Source of the DNA: Janthinobacterium agaricidamnosum
Lineage (GTDB): Bacteria; Pseudomonadota; Gammaproteobacteria; Burkholderiales; Burkholderiaceae_D
Direction of reading: 5' to 3'
NCBI RefSeq assembly: GCF_003667705.1
Contig: NZ_CP033019.1
Location: 3,224,001-3,288,000, forward strand
DNA length: 64,000 bases
Shown: positions 8,759 to 16,121 of the stretch, piece after piece
How positions within the stretch are numbered: the first letter of the stretch is position 1
Layout: each line of letters starts with the position of its first letter
Notes under the pieces: generated by a model
What the model was told of the DNA's origin: nothing
Databases searched by the model: none
Seen by the model: the letters and a program-made list of their open reading frames with translations, nothing else
Translations under genes and position numbers: made by a program

Positions 8759-9352
8759 ATGCAAAAATATCTGCTTCAGACGATCTGCTTCCTGGCGGCC
8801 ATCGCCCTCTGCACTGCCTGCTCTGTAACACGGTCGCAGCAAGGACCCGGCATGATCGTGACCTTCAGCAACGGCATCCAAGGCAAAAAAGTCTACGTCA
8901 TACGTGCGAGAACGGCGAACAGCACGTTTTTTCCGCCCCCCGGCTCCCTTGGTCCCGACAAAAGTCCCATGACCGGCGGAGCCACCATGGGCGCCGCTCC
9001 CGATGGCCGCGCACTGCCGCAATGGGTGGAGTTCGAATGGACCGAATGGCCCTATCCAGCACCGCCTCCACCAACAGAGCCAAGCGCCCTACAGGCATGG
9101 AACGACCGTGTGGACTTGCTGACCCGGACTTTGCCGCACAAACGTGCCGGCGTCGCCGTCCAGTCACGCGTGCCGCAAGACGTCATTGACGAAGTGCTGG
9201 TATCAAACAGGCAAAGAGCGCCCAACGCGCTGCCGGACAAGGATCTCTGGGTGTATTTCATCTGGTACGAGACGGGAATCAAGTTTCGCTGGAGGCTGCT
9301 GCAGGGCTGCTGCAAGATGCTGCGCGAAGGCGGCGACGAGCTTGCGCCATGA
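8759..9352 (+). CDS. Lipoprotein, putative immunity protein, copy 4 (type B)
   Basis: 197 residues and the last of the array. The core matches copy 2 (KKVYVIRARTANSTFFP, WTEWPYPAPPPPTEP, LLQGCCKMLREGGDEL) with a few substitutions such as FFPPPG for FFPTPG. The signal peptide matches copy 3. The repeated spacer stops just after its TGA: 9360 onward is unrelated sequence from a broken transporter on the other strand, so the duplication boundary is sharp here. Confidence 0.8.
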   Translation: MQKYLLQTICFLAAIALCTACSVTRSQQGPGMIVTFSNGIQGKKVYVIRARTANSTFFPPPGSLGPDKSPMTGGATMGAAPDGRALPQWVEFEWTEWPYPAPPPPTEPSALQAWNDRVDLLTRTLPHKRAGVAVQSRVPQDVIDEVLVSNRQRAPNALPDKDLWVYFIWYETGIKFRWRLLQGCCKMLREGGDELAP

Positions 9353-9355
9353 CCA

Positions 9356-9875
9356 AAGCGCCAGGCCCCACAGAGCGACCAAAAACATCAGGCCTGTTCC
9401 TTGGACTGGCAGCAGGATCTTGCCGAGTGCCGCCAAGCCCGCCAGCGCAGGCATGAGCACTAAAGTGGCACGCAGGCTACGCTCCATTAGCCAGCCGGCC
9501 AGCAGCGTGCCAACGAAGTTGGCGACACCAAAACCCAGGAGCATCAGAGACAAACCGTTTACATCTATATGGACAACGCTTTCAAGAGCGGGGCGAATAT
9601 AGGTGAACAATGCATATTGCCCGGTATGGGCCAGTACGCAGCCCAACATCCCGATCCCGATCCCCGGGCGACGGAGCAATCGCAGTACCGATGTGGTGCG
9701 CGTCATCGTGCGCGGCGCCATACGGGGCAGCGTGAACAATTGAAACAAAAGTGTTAGCCCTCCGACAGCCGCGGCTGCTATAAATGCACTGCGCCAGCCA
9801 TATATGCCCCCTAAGTAACTGCCCAGCGGTACGGAAACGACCGTCCCGATGGCGATGCCGCTGAATAATCAGAAC
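9356..9875 (-). pseudogene. MFS transporter fragment, truncated at both ends
   Basis: The minus-strand frame stays open from about 9872 to 9356 and reads as the middle of a major facilitator permease: GIAIGTVVSVPLGSYLGGIY, GWRSAFIAAAAVGGL, PRMAPRTMTRT, then HTGQYALFTYIRP and LMLLGFGVANFVGTLLAGW. It has no start (a TGA precedes it) and no proper end; after VALWGLAL it runs into the reverse of lipoprotein copy 4. It is a relic cut on both sides, on one side exactly where the lipoprotein array ends. Confidence 0.75.
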
Positions 9876-9882
9876 GGCTAAA

Positions 9883-10008
9883 ATGAGCAAGCAAAATCAA
9901 ATTTTTCCATTGTCTAATCTCGTCAGTGAACTATTGACAAGTACTGAAGCATCAGCGGGCAAGACTGAACTTTCATTAAAAATATTAAAAAGATATGTCC
10001 ATTTTTGA
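9883..10008 (+). CDS. Small ORF of unknown function, overlapping the next gene
   Basis: 41 codons (start MSKQNQIFPLSNLVSELL, end LKRYVHF). The G+C is low like the next gene, and the end overlaps that gene's ATG by 14 bases. There is no strong ribosome site before it. Translational coupling to the 304-residue ORF is possible, but so is chance. I recognise no family. Confidence 0.35.
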   Translation: MSKQNQIFPLSNLVSELLTSTEASAGKTELSLKILKRYVHF

Positions 10009-10909
10009 TCTCGTCCTCAATATCTCTCCCTCCTTCCATCGCCAATGTTCAATTCGGATTGAAGGTGAGGCCACGGGACTGGCCACATTTGAAGCCCTTC
10101 AGACAGGCCTTCTTCCGCGCATTACACATAGTTTGCCAGTCGAAAGTGAACAAATGGCGACACTCCATAGACGTTCTTCCGCCATGTTAATGGAGTGGGA
10201 TGAACAGTGGAATCAGCTTGGCTTGGATGGAATTAGCATTAACGGAGTTTTCGGTTCCTCGAGTTCGAAGCCTCAGTTGTTTTCGTTGTGGAGTCCGAAA
10301 GAAGGGTGCGCTGCACACACGATGCTGGCTGCTGTGTTTGAATGTTTGCCCTTTGACCGTTGCAGCGGGCCTGCTGGCGAACTGCTCGAGATTGTGCGGA
10401 GCTATTTAGACCTGCAGCCGCCCGTCAGCATCATCAACTATAAGCCGACGCATCTTCGGCTTGCACCGTGGGTGCATGCAAATGACGCGTGCGAGGTCGA
10501 AAGCCATTTGCGGATGCTTGCCGATGACGGTGACTTGATAGTTGATGCGTCCGGTATGGAGCGATTTTGCGGAGCGCTAACGCAGCTACTGCCTGTTGAG
10601 CATCTGCTGAAAAGACGTGGGGAAGTACGTTGGATAGTCCGCAGCGAGTTTTCAAATGCTCTCATACAGGCTGGTGTTGCACAGTCTATGATTGAAATTG
10701 TTCCAGCCCTTCCGATTTCGCGCAAGGGTGAACCGATAGTGCTCGGCGGTATTTTTGTGGGTTCTTCAGAATTGATTTCTTTTGCCAAAGCCGGAGAAAG
10801 GATGCAATTGGTTCGCAGTTTTAGAAAAGAATACTCACTGACGATCGAGCAAGCCTCTAAGGCTGCAGCGGAGCTAATGGAAATTGTCGCATGCCATCCA
10901 ATGCATTGA
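9995..10909 (+). CDS. Protein of unknown function (304 residues)
   Basis: It has no signal peptide or membrane segment and looks cytosolic. I do not recognise a family. The start MSIFDLVLNISPSF is followed by a soluble alpha/beta-type sequence with several Trp and Cys. The centre (PVSIINYKPTHLRLAPW, then DGDLIVDASGMERFCGAL) suggests a compact domain. Base composition is clearly lower in G+C than the Tad/RHS region, and the gene sits among fragments, which points to acquisition by transfer. The ATG at 9995 has only a weak A-rich leader; 10154 is an alternative start. Confidence 0.6.
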   Translation: MSIFDLVLNISPSFHRQCSIRIEGEATGLATFEALQTGLLPRITHSLPVESEQMATLHRRSSAMLMEWDEQWNQLGLDGISINGVFGSSSSKPQLFSLWSPKEGCAAHTMLAAVFECLPFDRCSGPAGELLEIVRSYLDLQPPVSIINYKPTHLRLAPWVHANDACEVESHLRMLADDGDLIVDASGMERFCGALTQLLPVEHLLKRRGEVRWIVRSEFSNALIQAGVAQSMIEIVPALPISRKGEPIVLGGIFVGSSELISFAKAGERMQLVRSFRKEYSLTIEQASKAAAELMEIVACHPMH

Positions 10910-11223
10910 AGGAAACAAAAGCACGTTTTTCTTCGCTCAATTTCCAGTGATGAATCGGCGCCAGTAGCTTAGACGCTCCTGAGACATAGTTCTTGAAAGA
11001 TGAAAAACCGATGGATCGTGTTTGGCATGGGCGTCCTGCCAGGCACCTGGTGTGCGATCTCGTAGCTGCCCGCTCCAACGACGAGATCGGGTCTGGCCTA
11101 TCTATTCAGCTCTGCAATGATGCATTTAAGTTAAAGTGTTGCGTTGATCGATTGAACCCGCAGCCAAAAGCAGCCTTTGTCAGTGATGGATTTGCTCAGT
11201 TCCCTTCTGCCTGAATCGCGACC
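10910..11223. other. Intergenic, probably decayed sequence
   Basis: No convincing gene. A short frame at 11000-11065 reads MKNRWIVFGMGVLPGTWCAI and then stops; it resembles the beginning of a signal peptide and may be the remains of an exported protein. A 73-codon frame at 10993 in another phase lacks a ribosome site and protein-like composition. Confidence 0.4.
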
Positions 11224-11715
11224 ATGAAGAATCAATACCGTGTAACAAAATATGACCCCTCGCTGAGAGATGCGACAGGCGGATACACAGGCTGCGATTG
11301 GACTTCGCGATCTGATATCGGACGGGTATTTGACGGTGGGATGCTGTCTGAGGCGGTGTATCTGAATGTTGAAAATAGCTACCTGTCCGCTATGAAAAGT
11401 TTCCTGGATGAGGCAGGTATCGAGTCATTGGCGTTGACGGCATTGGAATGTCGCGACGCCCCCGCAGATGGTTTTCTGCACCGGGGGAACCTATCTATTG
11501 CTCAAAGCCTCGATTTCGCGCGTTTCGTCCTTCGCGAAGAGGCCTGGGGAAAACTCGTCGTGCCAGGCAAGGCGTATGTCCACTTTGGCTACGACTACTA
11601 CATGTACATCGGAGTACCCTCGAAATGCGAGCGGTCGATTGCGATCGCACGCGATCTAGGTCTATTTGTCGAACGAATTCGCTCGCCTCATCTTCGTCAA
11701 CAGCCATTCAGATAA
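11224..11715 (+). CDS. Protein of unknown function (163 residues)
   Basis: Soluble protein with the blocks YRVTKYDPSLRDATGGYTG, DWTSRSDIGRVFDGG and VHFGYDYYMYIGVPSKCERS. I have a sense of having seen this architecture in other bacterial proteins of unknown function, but I cannot name a family. The ATG is preceded by a weak leader (GAATCGCGACC). A second frame continues as open sequence after the stop (SYPTSDEANESVQWFNVP), so a late frameshift may have shortened or altered the C-terminus. A terminator lies 130 bases downstream. Confidence 0.65.
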   Translation: MKNQYRVTKYDPSLRDATGGYTGCDWTSRSDIGRVFDGGMLSEAVYLNVENSYLSAMKSFLDEAGIESLALTALECRDAPADGFLHRGNLSIAQSLDFARFVLREEAWGKLVVPGKAYVHFGYDYYMYIGVPSKCERSIAIARDLGLFVERIRSPHLRQQPFR

Positions 11716-11845
11716 GTTACCCGACTTCGGATGAGGCAAACGAGTCAGTGCAGTGGTTTAATGTACCCGTCAGTCAAAAAGTAATCGAGTGGGATGGTCC
11801 CGCGTCAGGCATAAGCCGACACCAAAGAGCACTAAAGCACCTCTC

Positions 11846-11870
11846 AGCCCGCCTAAATGCGGGCTGTTTT
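11846..11870 (+). terminator. Intrinsic terminator
   Basis: Stem AGCCCGC, loop CTAAAT, stem GCGGGCT followed by GTTTT. It closes the 11224-11715 transcript and may also serve the convergent TetR gene. Confidence 0.8.
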
Positions 11871-11948
11871 CGTTTTCAGCCTGGCACTGTCTGGCAAGTT
11901 TTCGCACCACCAAGCCCCCCTCCCGCTACTATGAACTGCCCGGAGCAA

Positions 11949-12602
11949 TCAGCTGCATCCGCCCGCATGGTCGTTGCCACCGTGCCCGGCGATGAACATG
12001 GCGACTGCGGACCGGCAATAGGATTCGATTTCGTTGTCGTCCTCCGCTATCGCTTCATTGAAGCGTGCGATGATCAGCAGATCGGAACCTTTTAACAGCG
12101 CGGCAAACAAGCGGGCGGACCGGCGAGGATCGGGCACATGCAGAACCTCCTTCGCGTGCAACTGACGCAACAGGGCCTCGATTTGGGCGATGACATGGGC
12201 GGGGCCTGCTTCGTATTGGAGCTTGCTTAGCGACTGTTGATTCGTCTTGTCGGCCATGATCATGGCTTCGATACGACGGACGTCCGGGTTCAAGAACGTG
12301 CGAAGCAGGGATGATCCAACCGCCATGAGCTGATCCTCGGCCGAACCGTCTACGCCTTCAAACAGGGCCTGCGGTGCAAACTGATGGCAGCGGGCCGCGA
12401 TGGCAGCGCTAAACAGCGCCTCCTTGTTCTCGAAGTGCCGATAGATGCTTAGCTTGGATATCTTCGCCCGCTGGGCGACCTTGTCCATTGTCGTCGCTTG
12501 AAAACCCAATTCCACAAAAAGCTCGCACGCCGCGTCGGCGATCGTTTGGCCAAGCGCCTCGTTGGTTGGCCGGCCGCGCCGGCCCTGATTTTTTTCAGTC
12601 AT
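11949..12602 (-). CDS. TetR/AcrR family transcriptional regulator
   Basis: 217 residues. The N-terminal helix-turn-helix is typical: ELFVELGFQATTMDKVAQRA followed by KISKLSIYRHFENKEALF. The rest is the variable ligand-binding helical domain. TetR repressors bind short palindromes as dimers and release them on ligand binding. The gene is divergent from an FAD oxidoreductase, and the 135 bases between them carry three GTATCC half-sites, so it probably represses that gene and itself. Confidence 0.92.
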   Translation of the reverse strand: MTEKNQGRRGRPTNEALGQTIADAACELFVELGFQATTMDKVAQRAKISKLSIYRHFENKEALFSAAIAARCHQFAPQALFEGVDGSAEDQLMAVGSSLLRTFLNPDVRRIEAMIMADKTNQQSLSKLQYEAGPAHVIAQIEALLRQLHAKEVLHVPDPRRSARLFAALLKGSDLLIIARFNEAIAEDDNEIESYCRSAVAMFIAGHGGNDHAGGCS

Positions 12603-12616
12603 AAAAATTCCAGTAC

Positions 12617-12659
12617 TTGACAGTATCCAATTCTTTAATTAGGATACCACATAGTATCC
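12617..12659 (+). promoter_or_regulatory. Sigma70 promoter overlapped by a GTATCC operator
   Basis: TTGACA (12617-12622), 17 bases, TAGGAT (12640-12645) makes a good promoter for the oxidoreductase gene. GTATCC at 12623-12628 and its inverse GGATAC at 12642-12647 flank the spacer, and a third half-site (12654-12659) overlies the start point region. A TetR dimer bound here would block RNA polymerase. Binding by the adjacent regulator is inferred. Confidence 0.75.
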
Positions 12660-12737
12660 AAAAGGTGCAAACCCAATGGACAGGTTATTGCGCGCCAAGC
12701 CCTACCCAGCCCTCACCCACACACGGAGTCCATCACC

Positions 12738-13631
12738 ATGAATGACGTCATCATTATCGGCGGCAGCTTTGCTGGCCTCGCCGCCGCCCTGCAGCTCGGC
12801 CGTGCCCGCCGCAAGGTCACGGTCCTCGACAGTTGCCGGCCGCGCAACCGCTTTGCCGGCCATTCGCATGGTCTGCTCGGCCACGATCACAAGCCGCCGC
12901 TGGACATCCTGGTCGAGGCGCGGCAGCAGCTGGCGCGCTATCCAACGATCAGGCTGGTCACTGCCCGTGCCGAATGCATCTCCGGTACGATCGACGATTT
13001 CTGCGTCGTCACTGACGATAACGAAAGCCTAAGGGCACGTCGCCTGATCCTGAGCTATGGAGTCGTCGATCAAATGCCTGATATCCCGGGCTTCGCCGAA
13101 GGCTGGGGCACGTCCATTGTGCCTTGCCCCTATTGTGACGGTTTTGAAGTCGCCGGCCAGCATTGGGGCCTCGTCTGGTCCGGTCCGCAGTCGCACAATT
13201 ATGTCAGGCTGTACGGCGATTGGACCGAGACGCTGACGGTCTTCGCCGATGGTCACGACATTCCACCCGATATCCGGGCCGATCTGGCGCGCCGCAACAT
13301 ACCTGTCGTCGATGGCCGAATCATGGAAATCACCCGACACGGAGGCGAAAATGCCACTGTCAAGCTCGATACCGCCACCAATGTCGCGGTCGACATCCTG
13401 TTCGCGCATCCGCGCAACAAGCCGTCCGCAAGCCTGCATGAATCACTGGGCCTCGCTACAGTCAATACGCCACTGGGCATCGCCCTCAAGGTCGACGAGC
13501 GCCGCGAAACCAGCATACCCGGCATCTACGCCGCCGGCGATCTTGCAAACCCAGCCATGGCCTCGGTCACCACGGCAATATCGCAGGGCGCAACGGCGGG
13601 TATCTCCGCTCAGCAGTCGATGCTGGTTTGA
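12738..13631 (+). CDS. FAD/NAD(P)-dependent thioredoxin-reductase-like oxidoreductase
   Basis: 297 residues. The FAD-binding GGSFAG lies at residues 8-13, the redox pair CPYC at 130-133 (IVPCPYCDGFEVAG), and the C-terminal FAD motif GIYAAGD near residue 270. Fold and length fit the short thioredoxin-reductase-like class (about 300 residues). The usual NADPH motif GxGxxA is not obvious where expected (WGLVWSGPQSHNY), so the electron donor is uncertain. It may act on small disulfides or a dithiol metabolite; the substrate cannot be told. Expression probably follows release of the divergent TetR repressor. Confidence 0.88.
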   Translation: MNDVIIIGGSFAGLAAALQLGRARRKVTVLDSCRPRNRFAGHSHGLLGHDHKPPLDILVEARQQLARYPTIRLVTARAECISGTIDDFCVVTDDNESLRARRLILSYGVVDQMPDIPGFAEGWGTSIVPCPYCDGFEVAGQHWGLVWSGPQSHNYVRLYGDWTETLTVFADGHDIPPDIRADLARRNIPVVDGRIMEITRHGGENATVKLDTATNVAVDILFAHPRNKPSASLHESLGLATVNTPLGIALKVDERRETSIPGIYAAGDLANPAMASVTTAISQGATAGISAQQSMLV

Positions 13632-13646
13632 GGGCACAGATTTGTG

Positions 13647-13770
13647 ATGAGCATGGCCATCGAACCCGACAGCGCCGGTGTACGCATCCCTCCGCCCGTC
13701 ATCTATCCGGGAGCGCTGCTGTCGGGGTTGGCGGCGGAGCAGATCGAACGCACGGCCGCGCTCGCAATTC
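13647..13770 (+). pseudogene. Remnant of an isoprenylcysteine methyltransferase-like gene
   Basis: The frame reads EPDSAGVRIPPPVIYPGALL, typical of the N-terminus of the isoprenylcysteine carboxyl methyltransferase family (a Val-Ile-Pro-Pro-Pro start before the first membrane helix). The match then ends and the frame runs into an unrelated fragment. No catalytic region is present. Confidence 0.45.
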
Positions 13771-13786
13771 CTCACCCACTCACGTT

Positions 13787-13924
13787 CATGAGATCCTCTC
13801 CGCGCAGGTCGAGGACCGCCATCGGTTCGCCGCACGGCACGCAATGGATCGTCCCCCGACGTCGACCACTTCCTACACATCGAGGCCCCCGAGGCGATCG
13901 CGGAATGGATCGCGGCGTGGGGCC
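13787..13924 (+). pseudogene. Frameshifted C-terminal remnant of an alpha/beta hydrolase
   Basis: One frame gives HEILSAQVEDRHRFAARHA and, after a shift, another gives DVDHFLHIEAPEAIAEWIAA. The latter is the usual end of an alpha/beta hydrolase (catalytic His before the last helix). The rest of the gene is missing, so this is a relic. Confidence 0.45.
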
Positions 13925-13995
13925 GACTCGTGTCATTCCCCCCCTGCCTCGACAAAAGGGGTTTAGTCAAGAACAAATCAGAACAAGGAGATAGC

Positions 13996-14859
13996 ATGAC
14001 AGAGCAAAATGCCTATCAGGTCGCCGACTGGAATGATCAAAGCGGAGAGCGCTGGGTCGCAAACCAGGCCCGGCTTGATGCCATGGTGGCGGTGTTCGGC
14101 CAAGCCGCGATCGAAGCCGCCGCGCCCGCGACGGGCGAGCGCGTGCTGGACGTCGGCTGCGGCGCAGGCGCGTCGAGTCTGGCTCTGGCCGCCCGCGTCG
14201 GCGCGCAGGGGCAAGTGCTGGGCGTGGACATATCCGAATCGCTGATCGGCCGCGCACGCACGCTTACGCCACAACATACGCCGGCCCAGTTCCTGGTAGC
14301 CGACGCCAGCAGTGCCGAGTTGCCGGAAGGCGCGTTCGACATCCTGTTCTCGCGCTTCGGGGTGATGTTCTTCGGCGATCCAACAGGGGCGTTCGCCCAT
14401 ATGCGACGCGCGCTGCGGCCGGGCGGGCGGGTCGCTTTCGTCTGCTGGCGCGGCGCGGCCGAGAACGAATGGATGCGCCTGCCGATGGGCGAGATACAGG
14501 GCATCGTCGCGCTGACCGCGCCGCCCGATCCCGAAGCGCCCGGCCCGTTTTCGTTCGGCGAGCGGGATCGGGTGACGCGCATCCTGACGGCAGCCGGTTT
14601 CACCGATATCGCTATCGCGCCCTTCGATGCTTCCGTCCCGTTCGGCGAGGGCGGAACGCGGGACGCTGCGATCGACGACGCGGTGAAGATGGCGCTCGAG
14701 GTCGGCCCGCTGTCGCGCGTACTCGCCGCTCAGCCCGATGACATCCGTGCCCGCGCGGCAGTCGCCGTCCGTACCGCCTTCGCGGGCCGCCCCGGCGAGC
14801 GCTCGGTGATGATCGACGGCGCGGCATGGATCGTCACGGCGCGCAATCCGGCAAGTTGA
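13996..14859 (+). CDS. Class I SAM-dependent methyltransferase
   Basis: 287 residues. The ATG at 13996 follows AAGGAG with good spacing; the frame is open further upstream, but that part is not conserved-looking. Motif I is VLDVGCGAGASSLALAARVG (about residues 49-68), the acidic loop LGVDISESLIGRA follows, then LVADASSAELPEGAFDILFS and FGVMFFGDPTGAFAHMRRAL with RPGGRVAFVCW. This is the UbiE/Methyltransf_11 layout for a small-molecule O-, N- or C-methyltransferase. The substrate is unknown. It stands alone between remnants and the prophage edge. Confidence 0.88.
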   Translation: MTEQNAYQVADWNDQSGERWVANQARLDAMVAVFGQAAIEAAAPATGERVLDVGCGAGASSLALAARVGAQGQVLGVDISESLIGRARTLTPQHTPAQFLVADASSAELPEGAFDILFSRFGVMFFGDPTGAFAHMRRALRPGGRVAFVCWRGAAENEWMRLPMGEIQGIVALTAPPDPEAPGPFSFGERDRVTRILTAAGFTDIAIAPFDASVPFGEGGTRDAAIDDAVKMALEVGPLSRVLAAQPDDIRARAAVAVRTAFAGRPGERSVMIDGAAWIVTARNPAS

Positions 14860-15277
14860 CACGGATTAACACGGGGGACGCCCGCCGCTTGGTGGAACGG
14901 GGCGCCTTGGGCCGGGCAGATTGATATCCCGTCTGGCGTGGCTCTGACGGTACTGGCGCTGCAATGAAAAATGTGCCGTCTAGGATGTCCGACTTTATTG
15001 TTCGTCCAGATAAAAATATGAGCTTGCAGGGACTGCTGAAGGTCGCGACCGACCGTTTCCGCCCGGCCGATAGCAGACGACATGCGTGGCTTAGGCTTTG
15101 AGAGCAAGGAAGAGATATGATAGGCGTAAGCCTGCTTGATATGAAAACGGCCGCAGGAAGCGGCCGTATCGTTTGGGACTGGACAATGGACGAAAATCCC
15201 ATTGCCCCAAGTTTGCCCCAAGTTCGTATTCAGACAAAAGATGAAATCCTGAGTCATTGAATACAAACGAAAAAATT
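14860..15277. other. Gene-free stretch at the prophage boundary
   Basis: No supported gene on either strand. It contains one GC-rich hairpin (ACGGCCGC, loop AGGAA, GCGGCCGT, near 15149-15169) without a T-run and otherwise unremarkable sequence leading to the tRNA-like att region. Confidence 0.5.
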
Positions 15278-15325
15278 TGGTGGGAAGTGCAAGTTTCGAA
15301 CTTGCGACCCCTGCAGTGTGAATGC
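15278..15325 (-). other. 3' half of a tRNA-Val(CAC) gene; likely prophage att site
   Basis: Read on the minus strand it gives the anticodon loop TTCACAC with the 3' anticodon stem TGCAG, a perfect T-arm (GCAAG, TTCGAAA, CTTGC), acceptor strand ACTTCCC, A and CCA. The 5' stem breaks down beyond position 29, so the match covers about 48 bases. Phage integrases commonly use exactly this half of a tRNA gene as the att core. The phage genes begin immediately to the right. A further piece, GCAGTGCTCT at 15344-15353, is the complement of the expected D-stem/anticodon-stem junction AGAGCACTGC. Confidence 0.6.
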
Positions 15326-15543
15326 CATTGCCAGCACGTTTTTGCAGTGCTCTCATAGGGGGAATTTTCCACTGACCATCATCAAGTGGCGCTGGATTGC
15401 ACCCAATTACACCCGGAATTACACCCACTTTGCCGACCTCGCTAGAAGCATCGAAGGCCCATCTATGCGTTTGCGCAGCACGGCGCTCGCAATAAATGTG
15501 TATGTTGCTGTTAAATCAATACGCATTAGCCGAGGCCTCGCAT

Positions 15544-15810
15544 ATGAATCTTCTGCCAAGGGGGATTGTTGTTTTAGCATTATGCTCATGCAGTGCGCCG
15601 AGCCCAAGCAAACGTGTTGATTTAGTCGGCATGAACACCTTCGCCCTCGCCGCCCGCTACGGCACGCCCTCCAGCTATCAACACCAGGGCGAATACCTGC
15701 AACTGAACTATGGCAGCGCGGCGGCCGGCTGCCAAGTCATCGTGCTGGTCGACCAGCAACAGCGCGTGGCTGGCTGGGCATCCGCCGGACGATCTTGCCC
15801 GGCACGCTGA
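15544..15810 (+). CDS. Small putative lipoprotein
   Basis: 88 residues from ATG 15544. A short signal peptide ends LALCSC, a plausible though imperfect lipobox, followed by SAPSPSKRVDL. The mature part (GMNTFALAARYGTPSSY, then YGSAAAGCQVIVLVDQQQ) could be a small periplasmic or outer-membrane lipoprotein. It is the first gene inside the prophage edge and is transcribed away from the lysis genes, so it is a candidate lysogenic-conversion gene. I recognise no family. Confidence 0.6.
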   Translation: MNLLPRGIVVLALCSCSAPSPSKRVDLVGMNTFALAARYGTPSSYQHQGEYLQLNYGSAAAGCQVIVLVDQQQRVAGWASAGRSCPAR

Positions 15811-15822
15811 TCAGCCGTCTTC

Positions 15823-16065
15823 TTACTCAGGTGGTTGCATTATGGCAAAGCAAGGCTCGCCGTCCAGTTGCACCCGAAGCGAGGCACGGATCAGCCCGGA
15901 CATGCCGACGCGCGGCCCCAAGCTGCGCTCCAATTCATCGGCCGCCGCCGCGATCTCGCGCAGGCGCCGAACCTCCCACAAAAGCGCGCGCACATCGGCC
16001 GAGTCATTGCGACCTTGAATTTCTTTCAGCTGCTCGATGCTGAGGGGTTTTCGAATCTTGCTCAT
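15823..16065 (-). CDS. Small protein of unknown function (80 residues)
   Basis: It starts MSKIRKPLSIEQLKEIQGRN and is largely helical (DVRALLWEVRRLREIAAAAD), ending in a short beta-type tail. It lies 56 bases after the SOS-controlled gene on the same strand and may share its transcript. Such short helical phage proteins are often regulatory, but nothing specific is visible. Confidence 0.6.
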   Translation of the reverse strand: MSKIRKPLSIEQLKEIQGRNDSADVRALLWEVRRLREIAAAADELERSLGPRVGMSGLIRASLRVQLDGEPCFAIMQPPE

Positions 16066-16121
16066 AACTTTTCGTTTGCCCGATGCCAGTTCATCCTCGC
16101 GCGTTAAACTCGATCGGCATT

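Larger units (their letters stand above)
6697..9352 (+). repeat. Tandem array of four ~680-base units
   Basis: Units start at 6722, 7403, 8081 and 8759 (periods 681, 678, 678). Each unit is one lipoprotein gene plus an 84-87 base spacer. The spacer ends with a copy of the bases that close the RHS gene (TCAACGCTTCCTGCAAGGC at 6697), so the duplicated segment began inside the RHS coding end. Two gene types alternate, A-B-A-B. Confidence 0.9.

Noticed and set aside
10993..11214. 73-codon plus frame between two orphan genes
   Set aside because: No ribosome site and unusual composition; the local sequence looks decayed.
14730..15428. 232-codon minus frame across the att region as an integrase end
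   Set aside because: No tyrosine recombinase motifs (no RHxxH...Y); it crosses the tRNA fragment and is not a gene. The integrase is presumably beyond the right end.
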